From Gammaproteobacteria bacterium HGW-Gammaproteobacteria-2 (GTDB lineage: Bacteria; Pseudomonadota; Gammaproteobacteria; Xanthomonadales; Xanthomonadaceae): a stretch of DNA of 37,612 nucleotides. A program made the translations under genes and the position numbers. The stretch is from assembly GCA_002840015.1 (NCBI GenBank), contig PGZE01000006.1, positions 1-37,612 of the forward strand. The letters run 5' to 3'. This document shows, piece by piece, positions 26,365 through 35,579 of this stretch (positions are counted from its first letter, which is position 1; each line of letters starts with the position of its first letter). The notes below the pieces were generated by a model. That model was not told the DNA's origin. It saw only the letters and a list, made by a program, of their open reading frames with translations, and ran no database searches.

Positions 26365-28688
26365 GGGCAGCAACGCTGGCAGCGGTGCTGGCATGCAGTG
26401 GCATCAGCCGCGCGCAGGACGGCGATGAAATCCTGTTGCTCGATCTGTGCGTCAATGGCAACTGCCCCGGCGTCGCGGCGGTGGTGCTGCGCGAGGGTCA
26501 GGTGCTGATCGAGACCGAGGCATTGCGCGCAGCCGGTGCAGAGATCGACGCATTGCCCACGATTACGATCGGCGAGCGCTTGTTTGTCGATGCCAACGCC
26601 ATCAACCATGGCACGCAGGTTCGCCTGGATCGCGACGCCTTGCGTGTGGACATCGACATTGCGGCGGAAAACCTGCCGTTGCAGGCGATCAATCTGCGCA
26701 CCCGCCGTGCTGCCGACAATGTGCAACTGCCGTTTACCGCATTCGTCAATTACTCGGCGACGCTCGGCAAAGCAGCGGATCGCAGTGCGTTCGTCGATGG
26801 CGGCGTGGGCAAGGGCGATCTGGCCTTGCGCTCCACCGCGATCTGGGAACGCAACCGCGGCTGGCAACGCGGCCTGAGCCGGTTCGAGTTTGATCGTTCC
26901 GACGCCCTGCAGCGCTGGACGCTCGGCGATCAGTTTGCAGTCACCCCGGATGCACTCGGTGGTGGCGCCCTGCTTGGCGGTATCGGCGTTGAGCGCGCAT
27001 TCGATCAGGACCCGTTTCTGGTCACCTTTCCACAGCCATTCGTGGCCGGGGTGCTGGATGCACCGGGTACGGTCGAGGTGTATTCCAACGGTGCCCTGAT
27101 CGCACGGCGCGAACTGCAACCTGGCCCATTTTCGCTCGACAACATCGGCGTGCCGCCGGGTCGATCCGATGTGCAGGTGATCGTGCGCGACAACTTCGGC
27201 AATCGCCGTGATGTCAGCGGTTCGCGGTTCTACACCACCACCACCCTACTCGCACCGGGACTGAGCGATTACGGCCTGCGATTCGGCCTGCCGCGCACCC
27301 AGGCATTTGCCGGCAGCTACGAGAGTGATCCGGCAGTGCAGGGCTTTTATCGGCGCGGTATCGCTTCGCGTCTGACCCTGGGTGGCCGCATCGAGGCGGA
27401 CGCGCAGGTACGCAACGCCGGCCTCAATCTGGTCTGGCAATTGCCGGTTGGCGATTTGCAACTGGATGCCGCCGGCAGTGACAGCGATGGCCTTGGCGAT
27501 GGCCGCGCGCAGGCGCTGATCTACAACATGGTTGGTCGCAAGGTGGGGGTTTCACTCGGCCAGCGCCAGTTCACCCGTAACTACCGCAATCTGGGGCAGG
27601 ATGCTGCACCGATCCTGGCGCAACTGCGGCTGGATCGTTTTGGCTCGTTGTCGCTGGCACCCGGGCTGGATTATTCGTTATTGCTTACCTTCGGCGAGCA
27701 ACGATTCACCGGCGGTTTTCGTACGCACACGCAAGGCGCCAATCTGACCTGGCGCATCGGCGACCGCAGCCAGATCGTGTTCGGCCTGCAACATCGCAGT
27801 GGCAGCGGCACGGAAGAACTTGCCGGCATCATCAGCCTCAATATCGCGCTCGATGCGCGCAACAGCCGCTGGCGCCCCAACAGCATCGGCAGCGCGGTTG
27901 CCTGGGACGACACCGGCAATGCCTCGCTGCGGCTCGATACCCAGCGTTCGCGGCCGCCCGGCGTGGGGGCCGGCTACGATGTCAGCGTGGTCAGCAACAA
28001 CGATGGCCAGCAACAAGGGTTTGCTCGGGTGGAATACCAGGCGCCGTTTGCGCGGCTTGCGCTCGACGGGGAACAGCGCTCTGGCAACACCAACCTGCGT
28101 GGCACGCTCAGCGGTGGCTTGGTGGCGATCGGCGGACGCGGGTACGCCTCGCCGCCGATCGACTCCGGTTTTGCGCTGGTGCGCACCGGGATCGCTGATC
28201 TGGCCGTACAGCGCGAAAACCTGGATGTTGGCCGCACCGATGCGCGTGGCGATTTGCTGGTGCGTGAGATGGTGCCATTTTTCCCGAGCCAGGTCGGTAT
28301 CGACCAGGAAACGATCCCGCTGGCCTACCGTTTCGGCAAGCTCGAGCATGCGGTGGCGGTGCCGCGCAATGCCGGTGCCATCGTCGGTTTCGATATCAGC
28401 CCGATGCATGCGGCGCGTGGCCGCATCATGCTGCAACAGGCCGATGGCCAGACCCAGGCCGCACGTTTTGGCCGGGTAACGGTGCCCACCGCGAGCGGGT
28501 CGCTGCAATCGCGCCTGGGTGGTAGCGGTGCATTCTGGTTCGATGAGCTGATGCCGGGCCGCTATCAGGCAACCGTTGCCACCGACAACGGCGATGCGCG
28601 CTGTGCCTTGGATGTGCCAAGCGATGCGCCCAGTGGCATTGCCGATCTGGGCGAAGTGGTTTGCATCATCGAGGAGGGCGGGCAATGA
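26352..28688 (+). CDS. Outer-membrane usher (Csu/FimD-like)
   Basis: The usher is the outer-membrane assembly platform for the pilus. The start MRRLRAATLAAVLACSGISRA at 26352 opens a signal peptide, giving 778 residues, a usual archaic-usher length. An N-terminal chaperone-binding region is followed by the beta-barrel (from about residue 110) with the plug domain marked by GVLDAPGTVEVYSNGALIARRE (around 235-255) and PGRSDVQVIVRDNFGN. The C-terminal domains end in DLGEVVCIIEEGGQ with a cysteine pair (CALDVPSDAPSGIADLGEVVC). The longer frame to 26268 overlaps the chaperone and is not used. Confidence 0.92.
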   Translation: MRRLRAATLAAVLACSGISRAQDGDEILLLDLCVNGNCPGVAAVVLREGQVLIETEALRAAGAEIDALPTITIGERLFVDANAINHGTQVRLDRDALRVDIDIAAENLPLQAINLRTRRAADNVQLPFTAFVNYSATLGKAADRSAFVDGGVGKGDLALRSTAIWERNRGWQRGLSRFEFDRSDALQRWTLGDQFAVTPDALGGGALLGGIGVERAFDQDPFLVTFPQPFVAGVLDAPGTVEVYSNGALIARRELQPGPFSLDNIGVPPGRSDVQVIVRDNFGNRRDVSGSRFYTTTTLLAPGLSDYGLRFGLPRTQAFAGSYESDPAVQGFYRRGIASRLTLGGRIEADAQVRNAGLNLVWQLPVGDLQLDAAGSDSDGLGDGRAQALIYNMVGRKVGVSLGQRQFTRNYRNLGQDAAPILAQLRLDRFGSLSLAPGLDYSLLLTFGEQRFTGGFRTHTQGANLTWRIGDRSQIVFGLQHRSGSGTEELAGIISLNIALDARNSRWRPNSIGSAVAWDDTGNASLRLDTQRSRPPGVGAGYDVSVVSNNDGQQQGFARVEYQAPFARLALDGEQRSGNTNLRGTLSGGLVAIGGRGYASPPIDSGFALVRTGIADLAVQRENLDVGRTDARGDLLVREMVPFFPSQVGIDQETIPLAYRFGKLEHAVAVPRNAGAIVGFDISPMHAARGRIMLQQADGQTQAARFGRVTVPTASGSLQSRLGGSGAFWFDELMPGRYQATVATDNGDARCALDVPSDAPSGIADLGEVVCIIEEGGQ

Positions 28689-28776
28689 GCGGCCGCTCAC
28701 AACAACGCGCGCTGTACCGGAATACACTGATCCGCGTGCAGAGTCATCTCTTGCATAGCCGCAGCGGAGCCATGTC

Positions 28777-29274
28777 ATGACCAAGGCCATCAGCATTGAG
28801 CGGGGAGCAAAAGCGTCAGCCCATCGTTCCGGCTGGTTGCTGCTTGCGTTGCTGCTGTGCGGCGTGTGGTCTGGTGCCGTCATGGCGCAGGTGCGTGATT
28901 GCACACTGACTCTGGCGCCGCTGAGTTTTGGCAATTACGACCCACTGGAAACCACAGTGCCGGTGGATCGTGCCACCACCATGCGTGTGAGTTGCCGCAA
29001 CAACACCTTTGTGCAGATCTTCTATTCCACCGGTTCGTCAGGCAATTTCGCACAGCGCACCATGCGCCAAGGCACCTCGCAACTTGCCTACAATTTCTAC
29101 TTCGAGCCGGCACGGGTGTCGATTCTTGGCGATGGTACAGGCGGCAGCTTTTTTTTGCAGGGTACACTGGGGCAGGCCGGTGCCAACATCACCTTGTATG
29201 GGCGAATACCCCCTGGGCAAGACCCCAGTGTGGGCCTGCACAGCGATACCATCATAGTGACCGTGACGTTTTAG
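28777..29274 (+). CDS. Single-domain SCPU pilin, probable tip subunit (CsuE-like position)
   Basis: The 165-residue precursor has a basic N-region and a hydrophobic signal (GWLLLALLLCGVWSGAVMAQ), then goes straight into the SCPU core: QVRDCTLTLAPLSFGNYDP through GLHSDTIIVTVTF. Compared with the first pilin, it lacks the roughly dozen residues before the first conserved cysteine that would act as donor strand. A subunit that cannot donate a strand can only stand at the pilus tip, so a tip role is inferred. CsuE adhesins studied in Acinetobacter have two domains; this one has one. It begins 88 bp after the usher. Confidence 0.85.
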   Translation: MTKAISIERGAKASAHRSGWLLLALLLCGVWSGAVMAQVRDCTLTLAPLSFGNYDPLETTVPVDRATTMRVSCRNNTFVQIFYSTGSSGNFAQRTMRQGTSQLAYNFYFEPARVSILGDGTGGSFFLQGTLGQAGANITLYGRIPPGQDPSVGLHSDTIIVTVTF

Positions 29275-29373
29275 CGCCGCCCATCGAAAGTCACGGTGCC
29301 GACCGGCACGCGCCGGCCACGCCGGCAACGGGCAGCATGGCAGTCCAAGATCATGCCGATGGGGAAATCGCTG

Positions 29374-30111
29374 ATGAAACGCACATTCATGTTTGCCGCG
29401 CTCGCGCTCGCCGCCGTCCCGGCATTGGCCGAAACCAAAACCTGCACCATCGACAGCGACTACGACGTGGCGCTGAGCCCGGAGGCGATCACCTTCTCGC
29501 GCGATGACGGTACGCCGCGTTCGCTGGTGATGCACGATGGCAGCCTGTTGATCGATGGCCGCGAAGCGGCGTTGAACAACGCGGATCGCGAACGCGTGCG
29601 CCAGTTCGAGCACGATGCCCGCGCGCTGCTGCCCGAAGTGCGTGCGATCACCCTGGAGGCAGTGGAGATCGCCTTTACCGCGATGACCGAAGTCGCGCGT
29701 GGCCTCGCCCCGGACAATGCCAAGCTACAGGCGAAGCTGGAGGATTCGCGCGCCGAATTGCTCGCCCAGTTCGACCAGCCCGAGGGTCATTTCAAGATCG
29801 ACGAGGATGCCGTGGCTGCCAGCGTGACCCGGCTGGTTGGCGAAATCACCCCGACCCTGGTTGGTGAAATCACCGCCGCCGCGCTGTCTGCGGCCTTCAG
29901 TGGCGATGAAAGCAAAGCCAAGGCGATCGAACAGCGCGCCGAAAACATGGAGGCTGACATTGAAGCCAAGGTGAAAGTGCGTGCCGACGCGCTGGAAGCC
30001 CGCGCCGAATTGCTGTGTCCGAAATTTGTCGCACTCGATGAGCTCGAAAACACTCTGGCCTACCGTCTCGACGATGGCAGCGCGCTGGATCTATTGCGCG
30101 CGCATCGCTGA
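29374..30111 (+). CDS. DUF2884/YggN-like periplasmic protein
   Basis: The 245-residue product starts MKRTFMFAALALAAVPALAE, a clear signal peptide with a GGGGAAA-like ribosome binding site upstream. Further upstream ATGs are not needed. After DYDVALSPEAITFSRDDGTPRS the protein is mostly helical and charged (EDSRAELLAQFDQPEGHFK and a long region of Ala/Glu/Lys-rich helix near 190-230), matching the DUF2884 (YggN) family of unknown function. It sits 99 bp after the pilus tip gene on the same strand, but it is not a known pilus component. Confidence 0.8.
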   Translation: MKRTFMFAALALAAVPALAETKTCTIDSDYDVALSPEAITFSRDDGTPRSLVMHDGSLLIDGREAALNNADRERVRQFEHDARALLPEVRAITLEAVEIAFTAMTEVARGLAPDNAKLQAKLEDSRAELLAQFDQPEGHFKIDEDAVAASVTRLVGEITPTLVGEITAAALSAAFSGDESKAKAIEQRAENMEADIEAKVKVRADALEARAELLCPKFVALDELENTLAYRLDDGSALDLLRAHR

Positions 30112-30160
30112 ACGCTGATCGCCGGCGGCAGTATCCCAGGACTGCCACTGGGCGTTGTTG

Positions 30161-30188
30161 CCGCCGGCTCTCCTCCGGCGGTTTTTTT
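30161..30188 (+). terminator. Rho-independent terminator
   Basis: CCGCCGG-CTCTCCT-CCGGCGG forms a perfect seven-pair GC stem, followed at once by seven thymidines. It closes the pilus/DUF2884 transcription unit. Confidence 0.92.
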
Positions 30189-30192
30189 GCCA

Positions 30193-30339
30193 TCAGTGGG
30201 CCGAGAGCGTATTGCGCACCATCACGCAGACGTGTTCGTGCGTGCGCACGTCGCGCAGCGGATCACCAGTAGCGCTTTGTGCGCTAGCCACAGCGAATGT
30301 CGCGATGAATACGAATGCAGCCAGCGACAGGCTGGACAT
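30193..30339 (-). CDS. Possible small secreted peptide (48 residues)
   Basis: The minus-strand frame MSSLSLAAFVFIATFAVASA continues QSATGDPLRDVRTHEHVCVM and ends RNTLSAH. The first twenty residues look like a signal peptide with an AxA cleavage site. Nothing overlaps it and it lies between the terminator and the aceF promoter region. The start is uncertain and the peptide has no recognised family; it may be a chance frame. Confidence 0.35.
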   Translation of the reverse strand: MSSLSLAAFVFIATFAVASAQSATGDPLRDVRTHEHVCVMVRNTLSAH

Positions 30340-30481
30340 GCACGTGTGGACGCGAGAATCTGCATTCGGTTCGCCAAGCAAACCCTGACAGGGCAGTGCG
30401 CAACGCCGCGATCTGCTTGCGCTGCAGGTTATTCCCAGTACGTTGCACGGCATGCGGAATACACTGCCGGTTGGCGAACAC

Positions 30482-30511
30482 CGCCAATGTCGCCACAATG
30501 TGGTGTTGGCG
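30482..30511. promoter_or_regulatory. Palindrome just upstream of aceF
   Basis: CGCCAATGTCGCCACA-ATGTGGTGTTGGCG has two nested inverted blocks, CGCCAA/TTGGCG and CCACA/TGTGG, and ends 30 bases before the aceF start. It could be an operator or an RNA hairpin in the leader. It does not match the E. coli PdhR site. Confidence 0.45.
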
Positions 30512-30541
30512 ACTCCAGAACGGATTACTCAAGGAACTGCA

Positions 30542-31855
30542 ATGGCCCAGATCAAACAAGCCCTCGTCCCGGATATTGGCGATTACACCGATGTGCCGGT
30601 GATCGAACTGCTGGTGCAGGTGGGCGATCATGTCAGCAAGGATCAGGGCCTGGCAACGCTGGAGTCGGACAAGGCCACGATGGAAGTGCCGGCGCCGTTT
30701 GCCGGCATCGTGCGCGAGATCAAGGTCAAGCTCGGCGACACGATTTCCGAAGGCGCGGTGGTGGCGCTGATCGAAGCCGACGACGATGCGCAGTCGGATG
30801 CGCCGGCAGCGAAAGCCGAGCCGGTTGCGGCCAAAGCCGAAGCAACGCCGTCGACAGCCAGCGAAACACCGGCCAAGACCGAACCAGAAACGTCGGCCGC
30901 AAGCGAAACCCGTAGCCCGCCGGTCAGTTTCGATGCCGACAGCGTGCAGCCCGACAAGGTGCCCTACGCCAGCCCGGCGGTGCGTGTGTTCGCGCGCGAA
31001 CTGGGTGTGGATCTGGCCCAGGTCAAAGGCAGCGAGCGCGGTGGCCGCATCGGCAAAGCCGACGTGCAGGGGTTCGTCAAGGCAGCGCTGGCCGGCGGTG
31101 GCGGCGCAGCATCGACGGGCGGTGGCGGCTTGAACCTGATTCCCTGGCCGAAGGTGGACTTCGCCAAGTTTGGTGCAATCGAGCGGCGGCCACTGTCGCG
31201 GATCAACAAACTCGCCGGCGCCAACCTCGCGCGCAATTGGGCGATGATCCCGCATGTCACCCAGTTCGATGAGGCCGACATCACCGAAATGGAGGCCTTC
31301 CGCAAGCGCCTTGGCGAGGAACAAAAGGAGGTCAAGGTGACGCCGCTGGTGTTTCTGATCAAGGCGGTGGTGGCGGCGTTGCAGCAGTACCCCGCGTTCA
31401 ATGCTTCGCTCGATGGCGAGGAACTGGTGCTGAAGCAGTATTTCAACATCGGCATTGCCGTCGACACCCCCGATGGCCTGGTGGTGCCGGTGATCCGCGA
31501 TGCCGACAAGAAGGGCCTGCTGGCGTTGTCCAAAGAGCTGGCGGAAATCTCCGCCAAGGCGCGCGACAAGAAGCTCGGCCCGGCCGAGATGAGCGGTGGC
31601 TGTTTCTCGATCAGCTCACTCGGCGGTATCGGTGGTACCGCGTTCACGCCGATCATCAACGCGCCGGAAGTGGCGATTCTGGGTGTTTCAAAATCGCAAA
31701 CCAAACCGGTATGGAACGGCAAGGAGTTCGCGCCGCGACTGATGCTGCCGCTGTCGCTAAGCTACGACCATCGCGTAATCGATGGCGCTGCTGCGGCACG
31801 TTTCACCACCTTCCTCGCACGCGCGCTCACCGATCTGCGCCGTCTGCTGCTGTAA
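30542..31855 (+). CDS. aceF: Pyruvate dehydrogenase E2 (dihydrolipoamide acetyltransferase)
   Basis: The 437-residue protein transfers the acetyl group from lipoyl to coenzyme A in the pyruvate dehydrogenase complex. One lipoyl domain (residues 5-78, lipoyl-lysine K44 in ESDKATMEVP) is followed by an Ala/Glu/Lys-rich linker (80-138), the peripheral subunit-binding domain (140-178) and the catalytic core with SYDHRVIDGAAAARF near the end. The ATG at 30542 has AAGGA nine bases upstream. Having one lipoyl domain, rather than two or three, is within the family range. lpdA follows after a short gap; aceE is not in the window. Confidence 0.93.
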   Translation: MAQIKQALVPDIGDYTDVPVIELLVQVGDHVSKDQGLATLESDKATMEVPAPFAGIVREIKVKLGDTISEGAVVALIEADDDAQSDAPAAKAEPVAAKAEATPSTASETPAKTEPETSAASETRSPPVSFDADSVQPDKVPYASPAVRVFARELGVDLAQVKGSERGGRIGKADVQGFVKAALAGGGGAASTGGGGLNLIPWPKVDFAKFGAIERRPLSRINKLAGANLARNWAMIPHVTQFDEADITEMEAFRKRLGEEQKEVKVTPLVFLIKAVVAALQQYPAFNASLDGEELVLKQYFNIGIAVDTPDGLVVPVIRDADKKGLLALSKELAEISAKARDKKLGPAEMSGGCFSISSLGGIGGTAFTPIINAPEVAILGVSKSQTKPVWNGKEFAPRLMLPLSLSYDHRVIDGAAAARFTTFLARALTDLRRLLL

Positions 31856-31870
31856 GGACCGTTGACTGAC

Positions 31871-33670
<1,800 letters not shown>

Positions 33671-33722
33671 CGCCGATAGCGCACATGCCCCGACCCAAGG
33701 GTCACATCGGCGCAACATTGCC
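33671..33722 (+). terminator. Weak hairpin after lpdA
   Basis: CGCCGAT at 33671-33677 pairs with ATCGGCG at 33716-33722, with an inner GACCC-AA-GGGTC. No T-run follows directly, so it may slow rather than stop transcription before the CRISPR array, which is read from the other strand. Confidence 0.35.
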
Positions 33723-33800
33723 TTGGTTTTTGTAATCAGATTGGCTCTTCGAGCCATAGAGCAGGGCAACGATAGCCAGAGATTGTGTGTTGTGTATTTT

Positions 33801-33835
33801 TGTAGCCCGGGTTGCGCACAGCGCAAACCCGGGGT
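33801..33835. repeat. REP-like palindrome beside the CRISPR trailer
   Basis: TGTAGCCCGGGTTGCGC-ACA-GCGCAAACCCGGG matches the family at 4471-4510 in its first thirteen bases and hairpin shape. It lies 93 bp from the trailer-end CRISPR repeat. Confidence 0.8.
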
Positions 33836-33927
33836 CGCCGTGCCCGATCAGCGTCGCCTCACCACGCAGGCATTGCGTGCCATTGCCGCAGGCAACGTGC
33901 GGCGCCGCACAGATAGCCTACAGCGTC

Positions 33928-33955
33928 TTCCTGAGCTGCCTGCGCGGCAGTGAAC
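33928..33955 (-). repeat. Degenerate terminal CRISPR repeat (trailer end)
   Basis: Differs from the consensus at two positions: the third base (T to C) and the base at 33942 within the hairpin loop region (T to C). Degenerate repeats accumulate at the end far from the leader, which fixes the array orientation. Confidence 0.9.
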
Positions 33956-35551
33956 ATCCACCGTGCCTTCGTCGATCACGCTGGCCATTTCTGAGCTGCC
34001 TGTGCGGCAGTGAACATACGATTCCCGATCACACGCAGCAAGTTATCTTTCTGAGCTGCCTGTGCGGCAGTGAACCACTTCCTCCTGCCCAACTGGGCTT
34101 TTTGCCCTTTCTGAGCTGCCTGTGCGGCAGTGAACTTTTACTTTCGTTTTGCCGGTTTCTTTTCACTTTTCTGAGCTGCCTGTGCGGCAGTGAACTGTTC
34201 GGCGATGGCTTTCTAGCGCTGTCTCCATTTCTGAGCTGCCTGTGCGGCAGTGAACACTCCGCTTGTACGCGTTCGCGATCCGATCCCTTTCTGAGCTGCC
34301 TGTGCGGCAGTGAACGTATGACGTGTATCAAGATGCTGCCGGCGAATTTTCTGAGCTGCCTGTGCGGCAGTGAACCCACAGCTCGCCGGTGACGCAAGTA
34401 CGCGGCACTTTCTGAGCTGCCTGTGCGGCAGTGAACGGAGATTGACATGAGCGCAACAATTCGTGAATTTTTCTGAGCTGCCTGTGCGGCAGTGAACGCA
34501 GCGATAAAAATGGCGCGTAGGTTCTGCGATTTCTGAGCTGCCTGTGCGGCAGTGAACATAGACCATTTACGCGCCCTACGTGCAATATACTTTCTGAGCT
34601 GCCTGTGCGGCAGTGAACCCGGCAGGCCATGTGCGACCTGCACGCCTGCCTTTCTGAGCTGCCTGTGCGGCAGTGAACATGTATTTGCCGGACGATTACA
34701 TTGGCTCACTTTTCTGAGCTGCCTGTGCGGCAGTGAACGATGGACAAACGCGGTCCTAATTACGCCATCCTTTCTGAGCTGCCTGTGCGGCAGTGAACCG
34801 ATCTCGCGATAAATGTCATAACTGCGATCTTTTCTGAGCTGCCTGTGCGGCAGTGAACAAACGAAACTATTCGCGCAGTCCGTGGCGGCTGTTTCTGAGC
34901 TGCCTGTGCGGCAGTGAACTGATGATCAGGTCGGCCGCCAGCTTTTCGGTCTTTCTGAGCTGCCTGTGCGGCAGTGAACTAGTGCCGGCGCTTGCACGGT
35001 CCGGCTACCGTTTTCTGAGCTGCCTGTGCGGCAGTGAACCTGGCGAGGCCGTCATGCCGATTCGCCGAATTTTTCTGAGCTGCCTGTGCGGCAGTGAACA
35101 GCGAAGAGCAACTCGCGCAGATTCGCGGGTTTTTCTGAGCTGCCTGTGCGGCAGTGAACGGCCAGCAGGTCGGCCAGATCAGCCTGTGCCTTTTCTGAGC
35201 TGCCTGTGCGGCAGTGAACATCGGCAAGGTCATTGACCACGCGGTAGAGCATTTCTGAGCTGCCTGTGCGGCAGTGAACTGCAGGAGGCGGTATGAGCGG
35301 CCCGGGCGATTTTTCTGAGCTGCCTGTGCGGCAGTGAACGGGACGCAATTCTGTTGCGGGCTTTACGACATTTTCTGAGCTGCCTGTGCGGCAGTGAACA
35401 TTGTTCCACAAGTAGAACGCCTCGTTCCATTTTTCTGAGCTGCCTGTGCGGCAGTGAACAGTTTGCCGATGACCTCGCGCAGATGATGCAGTTTCTGAGC
35501 TGCCTGTGCGGCAGTGAACCTGCCGCACATCCAGCTTGACCTACTCGACAA

Positions 35552-35579
35552 TTTCTAAGCTGCCTGTGCGGCAGTGAAC
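35552..35579 (-). repeat. Internal CRISPR repeat with one substitution
   Basis: TTTCTAAGC in place of TTTCTGAGC on the plus strand. The change lies outside the Cas6f stem, in the 3' part of the crRNA repeat, so processing is probably unaffected. Confidence 0.9.

Noticed and set aside
27678..28934. 418-residue minus-strand open frame opposite the usher
   Set aside because: Antisense shadow of the usher gene.
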